A stretch of 64,000 nt of DNA from JBEVJK01 sp963791325 (lineage in GTDB: Bacteria > Pseudomonadota > Alphaproteobacteria > Rhizobiales > Rhizobiaceae). The notes under the pieces are model-generated. The model was given only the letters and a program-made list of their open reading frames with translations, was not told where the DNA came from and made no database searches. Location: the NCBI GenBank assembly GCA_963791325.1, contig CAWBRU010000013.1, forward strand, positions 25,719 through 89,718, written 5' to 3'. Positions within the stretch are counted from its first letter, which is position 1, and each line of letters begins with the position of its first letter. Below are positions 9,315 to 18,420 of the stretch, piece after piece. Position numbers and translations under genes: made by a program.

Positions 9315-9383
9315 GGCAATTCCAGTAAAAACAAAGACTTAGAGGGAAGCGCAGATTCGAAGAAGCGGGTGATACGCTCTAGA
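9315..9383 (+). repeat. Dispersed intergenic repeat, copy A (shortened)
   Basis: Matches the GCAATTCCAG start, then AAAAACAAAGACTTAGAG and the GATTCGAAGAAGCGG end of the family described at 49862. The middle segment GGTTTTCCGTCCGGAATTG is missing. It fills the gap between two convergent genes and its last bases overlap the 3' end of the oxygenase gene. Confidence 0.75.
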
Positions 9384-10419
9384 CGTTGATCGAGCCTCGC
9401 GGCTGGCGCAATGCCTTCACGCCGGCCATCTCGACGAAATCGGTCGCTGCCTGCCACAGATAGTCGCCGTAGAGAAACGGCGTGAAGCCGGCCGCTCCCG
9501 GGATCGGCAGCGGCGCGATCTGGGCGTCGACGCGCGGCTCGTAGAAGAAGGGAATCGCGTAGCGCGCCTGCTTGGGGGCGATGACGCGGTGGCGGGTCGC
9601 CCGCACGACCCCGCCCGTCCAGCGCTCGAGCAGCTGGCCGAAATTGACGGCCAGGTTCCCGTCTGCCGGCGGCACATCGATCCATGCTCCGGCGTGGTTC
9701 CTGGCTTGCAGCCCTTCGACGCCGTCTTGCGCCAGGAGGGTGACGAAGCCGGAATCGGCATGCTCGCGGCCGATGATCTGCCGCAGTTCGCCATGGTGCA
9801 GGACCGAGTAGTCCGGACCGGAGAGATCGGCGCCGGCACGTTCGGTCCGCAGCGGATAGCGGATCAGGCGCAGGGTCGAGATGCCGGCGCGAAAATGGCG
9901 GTCGAACGTGTCCTCCGGAAGCGCGAGGCTGCGCGCGAGCGAGCCCATCAGCCGGGCACCCACCCGCTCCATCGACCTGTAATAATGGGCGACGGCCGCC
10001 TTCCAGCCCGGCGCGCTCGATTCGTCCGGCAGCGGCGTTCGCTCGAGCAGCGGATCATCGGCGGCGAATTCCGCATCCGCATGGGCGATGTCGGGCCCCA
10101 TATCGATGCCTTCCTTGTAGGAGACGGCGGTGGGCTGCAGCGGAAACCAGCCGCGATAGTAGTTCGGGTTGGACGGATCGAAATTCCAGCGCAGCAGCTT
10201 CTGCTTCTCGCGATCCGGCAGCGCGAAGATCTTCAGCAGCCCGGCCCGCCGCTCGCTGGTCAACAGCTCCGCCCCGGGGAAGCCATGGACGGTCATGAAG
10301 CCGATCCCGCCTGCCGCTGCAAAGATCTGCCGGTCGGCCAGATCGCGTGCCGGCGAGGGTCCGAGAAACAGCGCCGAGACGTCGATTGCCGGTATGGGTT
10401 CCGCCTTCGGCTGGCTCAT
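9379..10419 (-). CDS. Isopenicillin N synthase-like 2OG-Fe(II) oxygenase
   Basis: A 346-residue non-haem iron oxygenase. A purine-rich AGGGGAGAGG site precedes the ATG at 10419. The iron triad is HADSGFVTLLAQD (His-x-Asp) and the distal His in VRATRHRVIAP. The 2-oxoglutarate Arg is probably in QARYAIPFFYEP. It has the plant/bacterial IPNS-family N-terminal domain. Substrates in this family are diverse, and the convergent LysM gene gives no hint. Confidence 0.85.
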   Translation of the reverse strand: MSQPKAEPIPAIDVSALFLGPSPARDLADRQIFAAAGGIGFMTVHGFPGAELLTSERRAGLLKIFALPDREKQKLLRWNFDPSNPNYYRGWFPLQPTAVSYKEGIDMGPDIAHADAEFAADDPLLERTPLPDESSAPGWKAAVAHYYRSMERVGARLMGSLARSLALPEDTFDRHFRAGISTLRLIRYPLRTERAGADLSGPDYSVLHHGELRQIIGREHADSGFVTLLAQDGVEGLQARNHAGAWIDVPPADGNLAVNFGQLLERWTGGVVRATRHRVIAPKQARYAIPFFYEPRVDAQIAPLPIPGAAGFTPFLYGDYLWQAATDFVEMAGVKALRQPRGSINV

Positions 10420-10532
10420 CCTCTCCCCTTTCGCCGCTTCAGCTGCGCCAGCAGGTTTCCATCTCTACCCGTTCTTGCTGCTTCACTGAAGCTATTGGCT
10501 GGCCGTTCAATCAGCAGTTGCCCCGGCCGCGC

Positions 10533-12575
10533 TCAGCTTTCCTCCGCCGACAGGATCCCGCCTTCGGGGCGGCCGATGAGGTAGGTCAGCCGCCGTGCAA
10601 ATACCGGCTCGCTGCCTTCGAACGCGAGGATCCTGGCCGTCACGGTGAAGCTTGTTTCGGTCGAGGTGACGGTCACCGCAGTCTCGGTGCGCACTTGCCA
10701 CCCCTCCCGCGTCAGCGACCAGACGGCCTGGGTCTCGGCACGGGCGGCATTCGGCGCCGCCTCGGTGATGCTGTAGGTTTCGCCGGCATTGGCCTCGAAG
10801 GTCAGCCCCAGCGCCGGCATCCGGTAGGAGGCGCGCTCGCGGTTGACGGTCACCGTCGTCGTGCCGGTCAGGGGATCCTCGGTGATGGTGCGGCTGCGCC
10901 CGCCCGAACGCAGGATCTCGTGCGGCTCGGGTTCCGCCTCCTCGGGCGCGGCGAAGTCCGGGAGCGTGGCATCGAGCGGCGAGGGGTCGCGCGCGGGAAG
11001 CGTCAGCGTGGCGGACGCGGGCCGCACCGTGAGGCGCGCCGGATCGGCAGCCGGCCAGGCGATCGGCCAGTGGGCGCTGGCCAGCGCCAAGCGGATGCGG
11101 TGGCCGGCGGGGAAGGCGTGCGCGATGTCGTTGAGCTTGAGTTCCACCCGCACCGGCCGCCCGGGCTCGAGCGGCACCACGCGGGCATCGCCGTCGGCAT
11201 GCTGCAGATTGAGCAAGCCATAGCTGACCAAGGTGGAGGCGCCGTCCGGCGCGACATCCTCCAGCCGGGCGGCGAGAAGCGCCGACGGCCTGTCCGAGGC
11301 GAGTTCGAGCGCCACCGTGGGGGCGCCGACCACCTCGAGCCGCTCCGCGAGGCGCACGCTGTCGAAGGTCACCGACCGTCCGTCATCCGGGCGCTGGTCG
11401 GCGGGCAGTTCGCCCGGCAGGCCGTAGGGGCACCATTCGCCGAAGGCCACGCCCGTCGCCGGGCTTGAGACGACGACGATCTCCCGGTCGAAGCCGGACG
11501 GCTCCGCGTCGAGGGTGCCGTCGCCCAGATAGAGCGCCAGCGGGCGGCCTGTCGCCGGCGGCCAGCTGGCCTCCGCGATCCAGCGGCCGGGGCGCTCGGC
11601 ATAGGTGGTGGCCGGCGGCACGCTTTCCTGCAGCCACAGGCGCAGCGGCGGCTCCGCCATGATGCCGTTGTTGATGCCCTTCAGCCAGAAATCCCACCAG
11701 CGCCCCGCCTCCTGCAGGAAGCCGATCGCCGGGCCGGGCAGGGCGGCCTGCGGGTAGGCATGCGCCCACGGGCCGATCAGCGCCTTCTTCGGCGCGGTGA
11801 GCCCGCGGAACAGGCGCGGCACGGCGTTGGAGTAGCCGTCGGCCCAGCCGCCGATGGCATAGACCGCCGCCTCGATGGCGGCATAGTCCTCGCACACCGA
11901 GCCTTGCCGCCAATAGGCGTCGCGCTGCGGATGGGCGATCCACGTCGCGACCCAGGGCCGGTTGTGCGCCAGCCGCGCCAGCCACATGTCGCGCCACCGC
12001 GCGCCCACCACCTCCGGATCGGGCGGCTGCGCCCCGAAGGCGAACATGGTCGAGCCCCAGGCGATGGAGTTGTTGAGCAGGCAGCCGCCCATATAGTGGC
12101 AATCGTCGGCATAGCGGTCGTCGCTGGCGCACAGCGTGATGATCGCCTTCAAGGCCGGCGGCCGCCGGGCGGCGACCTGCAGCGCATTGAAGCCGCCCCA
12201 CGATATGCCCATCATGCCGACCTTGCCGCTGCACCAGGGTTGGGCGGCGAGCCAGGCGATCACCTCCACCGCGTCGAGCTGCTCTTGCGGAAGATACTCG
12301 TCGTCGAGAATGCCGTCGGAATCGCCGCTGCCGCGCATGTCGACTCGCACCGCGGCGTAGCCCTGGCCGGCGAACCAGGCGTGCATTTGGCGATCGCGCA
12401 GCACGGTGCCGTCGCGGCGCCGATAGGGCAGGAATTCCAGGATCGCCGGGACCGGCGCGGCGAGCGCGTCGGCCGGCAGCCAGATCGTCGCCGCGAGCCG
12501 CGTGCCGTCGCCGAGCGTGATCCACTCCGTCTCGATCGTGCGCACGCCCCGCGCAAACTCTCTGACAATTCTCAT
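10533..12575 (-). CDS. CocE/NonD family alpha/beta hydrolase
   Basis: A 680-residue protein. ATG 12575 (MRIVREFARGV) was chosen because AAGGA precedes it and it begins the family's first strand; the longer open frame upstream has no support. The nucleophile elbow GMMGISWGGFNALQ contains the catalytic Ser. The C-terminal third is the jelly-roll domain of the X-Pro dipeptidyl-peptidase (PepX) C-terminal type. Relatives hydrolyse esters, acylated amino acids or peptides. The divergent neighbour is a peptide-type importer, so a link to imported peptides or amides is plausible. Confidence 0.87.
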   Translation of the reverse strand: MRIVREFARGVRTIETEWITLGDGTRLAATIWLPADALAAPVPAILEFLPYRRRDGTVLRDRQMHAWFAGQGYAAVRVDMRGSGDSDGILDDEYLPQEQLDAVEVIAWLAAQPWCSGKVGMMGISWGGFNALQVAARRPPALKAIITLCASDDRYADDCHYMGGCLLNNSIAWGSTMFAFGAQPPDPEVVGARWRDMWLARLAHNRPWVATWIAHPQRDAYWRQGSVCEDYAAIEAAVYAIGGWADGYSNAVPRLFRGLTAPKKALIGPWAHAYPQAALPGPAIGFLQEAGRWWDFWLKGINNGIMAEPPLRLWLQESVPPATTYAERPGRWIAEASWPPATGRPLALYLGDGTLDAEPSGFDREIVVVSSPATGVAFGEWCPYGLPGELPADQRPDDGRSVTFDSVRLAERLEVVGAPTVALELASDRPSALLAARLEDVAPDGASTLVSYGLLNLQHADGDARVVPLEPGRPVRVELKLNDIAHAFPAGHRIRLALASAHWPIAWPAADPARLTVRPASATLTLPARDPSPLDATLPDFAAPEEAEPEPHEILRSGGRSRTITEDPLTGTTTVTVNRERASYRMPALGLTFEANAGETYSITEAAPNAARAETQAVWSLTREGWQVRTETAVTVTSTETSFTVTARILAFEGSEPVFARRLTYLIGRPEGGILSAEES

Positions 12576-12850
12576 CGGATCCTTCCGGCTCGCCCGCCGG
12601 CCCCGCTTATCACCCCGCGATGATATAGGCGATCCCGGCAAAACGATGCTGCCGATCGCGGCCGCAGCGCGGCAGATCGAGAATGATCGTCCCCGAAATG
12701 GCGGCTTGCCGAAATGCAATTCGGCTGGCTGGCGTCTTTCTGATGACGCAATTTCCTTGTGACGCAGCCCGCGGCTGCTTACCCTGTCGGCCGATGGAGA
12801 GACGGGGAAGCTGTTCCGCGCTGCCGCCAACACCCACACGAAGGTTGATC

Positions 12851-14404
12851 ATGAGCCCTATTTTCACCCGCCGCGGCTTTCTGGCCGGCACCACCGCTGC
12901 CGGAGCAGCAGCCGTGCTCGGATTGCCCCTTACCAGCATCGTTCAGGCTGCCGGCGGCCGTCTGGTGGTGCGCCTCGACGAGGATTTGAAGAACCTCGAT
13001 CCAGCTTACCGCACCGGGGCGATCGAGGTGAACGTGCTGCGCGCCGTCGGCCAGGGCCTGGTGAAATTCAAGCCGGGCTCGACCGAATGGGAGAACGACG
13101 CCGCCGCCGAGATCAAGCAGGTCGACGACAAGACCATCGAGTTCACCCTTCAGGACGGCCTGAAATTCACCGGCTCCTATGGCGAGCTGACGGCCGACGA
13201 CGTCAAGTTCTCCTTCGAGCGCTTCACCAAGCCCGACAAGGCGGGCAAGAAGGTCGACTATGCCGACGACTGGGCCGCGCTGGATTCGGTCGAGGTGACG
13301 GGCAAGCTGACCGGCAAGATCCATCTCAAGACCCCGTCGCCGGCGGTCTGGCTGATCGCGCTCGCCGACGGTTCGGGCACGATCGTCTCGCGCAAGGCGT
13401 TTGCGGAGCTCGGCGACAAGGCGGCGACCACGCCGATAGGCTCAGGCCCCTATATCTTCAAGGAATGGGTGCCGCGCGACCATTTCACGCTGACCGCCAA
13501 TCCGGACTTCAAGGGCGAGAAGCCGTTCTTCAGCGAAATCATCGGCAAGCCGATCGCCGAGGACAAGACCGCGCAATTGGCGCTGCAGGCGGGCGAGATC
13601 GACTTTGCCCGGCTCGACCCGGCGGTAGCCAAGGACATCGGCTCGGCGCCCGGGATCAAGGTGCAGAGGCTGTCGGCCATCGACTATGTCTGGATCGGCC
13701 CCAACATCGAGAAGAAGCCGTTCGATGATGTGCGCGTACGCCAGGCGCTGCGCCTGGCAATCGATGTGCCGGCGATCATCGCCGGAGCTTATAACGGTGC
13801 CGTCGAGCCCGCTTATGCGCTGGAGGCCCCGGGCATTCTCGGCCACTGGGCCGATGCGCCGAGGCAGGCGCGCGACATCGAGGCGGCGACCAAGCTGCTG
13901 GCCGACGCCGGACAGGGCGGCGGCTTCACCACCCGGCTCACCGTTCTCAACACGGCGGTGGCGCAGGCGACGGCGGCGATCGTGCAGGCCAACCTGGCCG
14001 AAATCGGTGTCACGGTGGAGATCGACGCCCTCGATGAGGGCGCCTATTGGGCCTATGGCAAGGACAACGCCAGCAAGGATCTCGAGCTGGTGCTGATCGA
14101 ATACCGCGGCAAGTTCGACCCCGGCTTCCAGACCCAGTGGTTCACCTCCGACCAGATCGGAACCTGGAACTGGCAGCGCTGGGCGAGCCCCGAATTCGAT
14201 GCTCTGCACAAGCAGGGCGGGGTCGAGACCGATGCCAAGAAGCGCGAGCAGATCTATATCGACGCCCAGAAGCTGATGGACAATTCGGCCGCCTTCTGGT
14301 GGATCACCCACAACGCCTACACCTTCGCCTATAAGGATACGCTGAAGCCCGGGATCCTGCCGAACGGCAACCAGTGGCAATACGAAGACTTCAGGCAGGC
14401 TTGA
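12851..14404 (+). CDS. ABC transporter substrate-binding protein, family 5 (Dpp/Opp type)
   Basis: A 517-residue protein; ATG 12851 follows GAAGG. The N-terminus FTRRGFLAGTTAAGAAAVLG is a clear twin-arginine signal, cut near IVQAAG. DPAYRTGAIEVNVLRAVGQGL and DGLKFTGSYGELTADDVKFS are signature regions of family 5 binding proteins for peptides, nickel or glycosides. It heads a five-gene importer operon ending at 18244. Confidence 0.92.
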   Translation: MSPIFTRRGFLAGTTAAGAAAVLGLPLTSIVQAAGGRLVVRLDEDLKNLDPAYRTGAIEVNVLRAVGQGLVKFKPGSTEWENDAAAEIKQVDDKTIEFTLQDGLKFTGSYGELTADDVKFSFERFTKPDKAGKKVDYADDWAALDSVEVTGKLTGKIHLKTPSPAVWLIALADGSGTIVSRKAFAELGDKAATTPIGSGPYIFKEWVPRDHFTLTANPDFKGEKPFFSEIIGKPIAEDKTAQLALQAGEIDFARLDPAVAKDIGSAPGIKVQRLSAIDYVWIGPNIEKKPFDDVRVRQALRLAIDVPAIIAGAYNGAVEPAYALEAPGILGHWADAPRQARDIEAATKLLADAGQGGGFTTRLTVLNTAVAQATAAIVQANLAEIGVTVEIDALDEGAYWAYGKDNASKDLELVLIEYRGKFDPGFQTQWFTSDQIGTWNWQRWASPEFDALHKQGGVETDAKKREQIYIDAQKLMDNSAAFWWITHNAYTFAYKDTLKPGILPNGNQWQYEDFRQA

Positions 14405-14431
14405 AGCCGGCGCTGCGAGAGGCGATGGTGA

Positions 14432-14456
14432 AACGCCCGGCGGGCGGCCGGGCGTT
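14432..14456 (+). other. Intercistronic stem-loop after the Dpp-type binding-protein gene
   Basis: Perfect 10-bp arms AACGCCCGGC and GCCGGGCGTT with a 5-base loop, 27 bases after the binding-protein stop and 32 before the permease start. It sits in the same place as the hairpins at 3744 and 63768. No T tract is present. Confidence 0.7.
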
Positions 14457-14488
14457 GACCTGACGCTCGAACCGGTCGCATACGCAGC

Positions 14489-15478
14489 ATGTGGCGCTCG
14501 GCAAGCCTTCTTCGCTACACCCTGGTTCGGCTGGCCTTGGCGCTGCTGGTGCTGGTCGGCAGCATCACCTTGCTGAGCTGCCTGACGCTGATCGTCCGCG
14601 GCGATCCCGCGACCATCCTGCTCGGGCCGCGCGCGACGCCGCAGGCGGTCGCCGCCTTCCGCGATCAGATGGGACTGAACCTGCCGATCTACGAGCGGGT
14701 CTTTCGCTTCTTCGTCGGCGCGCTGCACGGCGATCTCGGCGTCGACGTGCTCAACGGCCGGCCGGTTGCCGCGATGGTGGCGGCGGCGTTGCCGAATACG
14801 CTTCTGCTGGCGGTGTCGGCGATCCTGCTGGCGGTGCTCATCGGCGTGCCGATCGGCTGCTATGCGGCGGTCCGGCCGGGCAGCCCAACCGACCAGCTGC
14901 TCGCCGTGACCAGCGTCAGCCTGGTCGCTACGCCGAGCTATGTGGTCGCCATTCTGCTGCTCTACTTCTTCTCCGTGCGGCTCGGCTGGTTTCCGGTGCT
15001 CGGCGCCGGCGAGCCCGGGCATCCGCTCGACCAGCTGCACCATCTGGTGCTGCCTACCCTGGCGCTCGCGGTCGGCTGGATCGGCTATGTCGCGCGGTTG
15101 ATCCGCACCTCGCTGCTGGAAGTTCTGGAGGAGCCGTTCATCCGCACCGCGCGGGCCTATGGGCAGCCGGAGCGCCGGGTGGTGATGAAATATGCGCTCA
15201 AGCTTGCCTGCATCCCGACGGTGGCCATCCTCGGCGTCGGCATCGGCGAACTGATGGGCGGCGCGGTGTTCGTCGAGATCATCTTCAACAGGCCCGGCCT
15301 GGGCTCGCTGATCTTCGATGCCATCCGCAACCGCAACTACCCGATCGTGCAGGGCAGCATTCTGGTCGTGGTCGCCATCTTCGTCGTCGCCAACCTTGCG
15401 GTCGATCTCGCTTACGCCTGGCTCGACCCGCGTATCCGCGAAGCGATCGGCCGCCCAACCGGGGCGCCTGGCGGCTGA
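14489..15478 (+). CDS. Dipeptide/oligopeptide ABC permease (DppB-like)
   Basis: A 329-residue membrane protein with the DppB-type N-terminus (LRYTLVRLALALLVLVGSIT), periplasmic region DPATILLG, and coupling loop PFIRTARAYGQPERRVVMKYALK. The final segment (VDLAYAWLDPRIR) is the family ending. The ribosome site is weak. The stop overlaps the next start (TGATG). Confidence 0.92.
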   Translation: MWRSASLLRYTLVRLALALLVLVGSITLLSCLTLIVRGDPATILLGPRATPQAVAAFRDQMGLNLPIYERVFRFFVGALHGDLGVDVLNGRPVAAMVAAALPNTLLLAVSAILLAVLIGVPIGCYAAVRPGSPTDQLLAVTSVSLVATPSYVVAILLLYFFSVRLGWFPVLGAGEPGHPLDQLHHLVLPTLALAVGWIGYVARLIRTSLLEVLEEPFIRTARAYGQPERRVVMKYALKLACIPTVAILGVGIGELMGGAVFVEIIFNRPGLGSLIFDAIRNRNYPIVQGSILVVVAIFVVANLAVDLAYAWLDPRIREAIGRPTGAPGG

Positions 15479-16314
15479 TGCGGCGGATTTTTGCTCAGGT
15501 TTGGCAAAGCCCGAGCGGCAGGATCGGGCTGATCGCCACGTTCCTGGTGGTGATGGCCGGTCTCGCGGCGCCGCTCCTGGCGACCCATTTGCCCAACCAG
15601 ATCGACGTCGCGGCCCGGCTGGCACCTCCTTCTGCGGCGCATTGGCTGGGCACCGACCATCTCGGCCGCGACCTGCTCTCCCGCGGCCTTTACGGCACCC
15701 GGATCGCGGTCGGGGTGTCGCTGGCGGTGACGGCCACGGCGCTCGTCCTCGGCATCCTGCTCGGGGTGATTGCAGCCTATGCGCCGCCGCCGCTCGAACG
15801 CCTGATCCTGGCGCTGTTCGACATCATCAGCTCCTTTCCCAGCCTGATTCTGGCGCTGGCTCTGGTTGCCGTGCTCGGCCCCGGCCTGGTCAACATCATC
15901 ATCCTGGTCACCATCGTCTTCGTGCCGCAGTTCGGCCGGGTGGCGCGGGCACAGACGCTGAGCGTGGCGCAGCGCCCCTTCCTCGAGGCCGAGCGGGCGC
16001 TCGGCGCTTCGGGGCCGCGCATCGTCTTCTTCCATGTCTTGCCGAACATTGTCGGCCCGATCCTGGTCCTGGCTTCGATGAACATCCCGGTGGTCATCAC
16101 GCTCGAGGCCGGGCTGTCGTTTCTGGGGGTAGGCATCAGGCCGCCGCTGGCGAGCTGGGGGGCGATGCTGTTCGACGGCTTCACCTATCTCGACCGGTCG
16201 GTGTGGCCCGTGCTGGTCGCGGGCGGGATGCTGACGCTCGCCACGCTCGGCTTCACCCTGTTCGGGGAAGCGCTGCGCGACGCCATCGATCCCAAGCTGA
16301 GGGCCAGGTCATGA
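15478..16314 (+). CDS. Dipeptide/oligopeptide ABC permease (DppC-like)
   Basis: A 278-residue membrane protein starting at ATG 15478, overlapping the previous stop. HWLGTDHLGRDLLSRGLYG is the DppC hallmark following the first membrane segment. The coupling loop is PFLEAERALGASGPRIVFFH, and LSFLGVGIRPPLASWGAML is also diagnostic. It pairs with the gene at 14489. Confidence 0.93.
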   Translation: MRRIFAQVWQSPSGRIGLIATFLVVMAGLAAPLLATHLPNQIDVAARLAPPSAAHWLGTDHLGRDLLSRGLYGTRIAVGVSLAVTATALVLGILLGVIAAYAPPPLERLILALFDIISSFPSLILALALVAVLGPGLVNIIILVTIVFVPQFGRVARAQTLSVAQRPFLEAERALGASGPRIVFFHVLPNIVGPILVLASMNIPVVITLEAGLSFLGVGIRPPLASWGAMLFDGFTYLDRSVWPVLVAGGMLTLATLGFTLFGEALRDAIDPKLRARS

Positions 16315-17288
16315 CCGCCGACGCCTTGGTCGAAATCGAAGACCTGTCGCTGGCCTTCGCCACCCCGGCCGGGCCGCTGAAGGTCCTGCGCGGGATATCG
16401 CTTGCGATCGGCCGGCGGCGCATTCTCGGGCTGGTCGGCGAAAGCGGCAGCGGCAAGTCGACGCTGGCGCTGGCGCTGCTCGGTCTGCTGCCGGCCAACA
16501 CTACCGCCTTGTCGGGGCGCATCGACTTTGCCGGCGAGGATATTTTGGCGCTGCCGGAGGACGAGGCGAGGCGCCGCCGCGGCGCCCGCATCGCAATGAT
16601 CTTCCAGGACCCGATGACCTCGCTCAATCCGGTGTTCACGCTCGCCACGCAGCTCGTCGATGCCCAGCGCAATCGCCATCCGCGGCTCTCCCGGCGTGAG
16701 CTGCGCCAGCGCGCCCAGGCCATGCTCGAGCGGGTCGGCATCGCCGATGCCGCCCGGCGGCTCGACGCCTATCCGCACCAGCTCAGCGGCGGCATGCGCC
16801 AGCGCGTGATGATTGCCATGGCGCTGCTCTGCGAGCCGGAACTGTTGATCGCCGACGAGCCGACGACGGCGCTCGACGTCACCATCGAGGCCCAGATCGT
16901 CGACCTGTTGAAGGAGCTGCAGGCTGGCTTCGAGGGATCGGTGGTGCTGGTCTCGCACAGTCTCGGGCTGATCTCCGAGCTCGCCGACGAGGTGGCGGTG
17001 ATGTATGCCGGCAAGGTGGTCGAGATCGCCGCGACGCGCGAGCTGTTCAACCGGCCGAGCCATCCCTACACCCAAGCGCTGCTCGCCTGCGAGATCGATC
17101 CGCGCCAACCGCCGGGCGGCCGGCTGGCGACCATCAAAGGCAGCTTGCCGGACCTGATCGAGGTGCCGCAGGGCTGCATCTTTGCACCGCGCTGTCCGAA
17201 GCGGTTCGCGCGCTGCGTCGAGGAGCCGCCGCTCCGCGCGGCCGGCGAGGGCCATCGCGCCGCCTGCTGGCTGGCCGGAGAGGCCTGA
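16311..17288 (+). CDS. Dpp-type ABC transporter ATP-binding protein (DppD-like)
   Basis: A 325-residue ATPase starting at ATG 16311 in an ATGA overlap with the permease. Walker A GESGSGKST, Q-loop FQDPMTSLNPVF, signature LSGGMRQRVMIAMAL and Walker B LLIADEPTTALD are all present. The C-terminal oligopeptide extension has a Cys cluster (CIFAPRCPKRFARC) that in relatives holds an iron-sulfur centre. Confidence 0.93.
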   Translation: MTADALVEIEDLSLAFATPAGPLKVLRGISLAIGRRRILGLVGESGSGKSTLALALLGLLPANTTALSGRIDFAGEDILALPEDEARRRRGARIAMIFQDPMTSLNPVFTLATQLVDAQRNRHPRLSRRELRQRAQAMLERVGIADAARRLDAYPHQLSGGMRQRVMIAMALLCEPELLIADEPTTALDVTIEAQIVDLLKELQAGFEGSVVLVSHSLGLISELADEVAVMYAGKVVEIAATRELFNRPSHPYTQALLACEIDPRQPPGGRLATIKGSLPDLIEVPQGCIFAPRCPKRFARCVEEPPLRAAGEGHRAACWLAGEA

Positions 17289-18244
17289 TGACGGCGCGGG
17301 TCGAGGTTGACGGACTTGCGGTCACCTTTGCCGGCGGCGTGCAGGCGGTCGCCGGCGTCAGCCTTTCGCTGTCGGTGGGCGAGACGCTCGGGCTGGTCGG
17401 CGAAAGCGGCAGCGGCAAGACCACGCTCGCCAAGGCGCTGCTCGGCCTCAGCCGGCCGACCGCCGGCACCGTGAGGCTCGAAGGCCGCGATCTGACAGCG
17501 CTGACACGCCACGAACGGCTCTGGCTGCGCCGCCGCGTTCAGATCATCTTCCAGGACCCGCTGTCGTCGCTGTCGCCGCGCTTTACCTTGCGCCGCCTGC
17601 TTGCCGAACCGATCGCCATCCACGGCCTCGACCGGCGCGAGCGCTGGCCGAAGGTTCTCGACCTCATTGCCCGCTTGGGCCTGCCGGAGAGCCAGCTCGA
17701 CAAATATCCGCACCAGATCAGCGGCGGACAGGCGCGGCGCCTGGCCATCGCGCGGGCGCTAGTGGTCGAGCCGTCGTTCCTGGTTGCCGACGAACCGACT
17801 GCCGGCCTGGACGTCTCCGTCCAGGGCGAACTGCTCAATCTGTTGGCCGACCTGAGGCAGCGGTTCGCGCTGGGCATTCTGATGGTCAGCCACAATCTCA
17901 ATGTCATCGGCCGCGTTACCGACCGGGTCGCGGTGATGTATCTCGGCAAGGTGGTGGAGGAGGGTCCGACCCGGATGGTCTTTGCAGCGCCGCGCCATCC
18001 CTATACGCACGCTTTGCTGTCGGCCAATCCGGTCATCGACCCCGACCGCCGGCGCGAGAAGATCGTGCTCAAAGGCGAAATCCCGAGCCCGTCACACCCG
18101 CCCTCGGGCTGCCGGTTCCATACCCGCTGTCCGCGGGCCGCGCCGCGCTGCGTCAGCGAGGAACCGGCGCTGCTGCCGGCGGCCGGCGGCCGTGCCTATG
18201 CCTGCCACTTCCCGCTCGACGGCAGCCGAACGCCGGCAGCATAG
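17288..18244 (+). CDS. Dpp-type ABC transporter ATP-binding protein (DppF-like)
   Basis: A 318-residue ATPase with Walker A GESGSGKTT, Q-loop FQDPLSSLSPRF, signature ISGGQARRLAIARAL (Ile in place of Leu) and Walker B FLVADEPTAGLD. The C-terminal Cys motif is CRFHTRCPRAAPRC. It overlaps the previous stop by one base and completes the importer. The 176 bases after it show no gene. Confidence 0.93.
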   Translation: MTARVEVDGLAVTFAGGVQAVAGVSLSLSVGETLGLVGESGSGKTTLAKALLGLSRPTAGTVRLEGRDLTALTRHERLWLRRRVQIIFQDPLSSLSPRFTLRRLLAEPIAIHGLDRRERWPKVLDLIARLGLPESQLDKYPHQISGGQARRLAIARALVVEPSFLVADEPTAGLDVSVQGELLNLLADLRQRFALGILMVSHNLNVIGRVTDRVAVMYLGKVVEEGPTRMVFAAPRHPYTHALLSANPVIDPDRRREKIVLKGEIPSPSHPPSGCRFHTRCPRAAPRCVSEEPALLPAAGGRAYACHFPLDGSRTPAA

Positions 18245-18420
18245 CCAATCATAAGACATCAAATCGTCCGTTGAACGCGTGGTTTGCCGTCGATGCGGCG
18301 CCCAAGCGGGGGCGGGCGCCGGCCCGGAAGGAGGAGCTTCCCCAAGATGCGATGCCGGCCTTTTGCGCTGCTGCCAAAGTGCACTAAATTGCCCAGCTCT
18401 GACAGGGTGCGGAACGATTG

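Noticed and set aside
13442..15625. Minus-strand open frame of 727 codons over the Dpp-type genes
   Set aside because: It lies opposite well-defined binding-protein and permease genes and shows no domain features.
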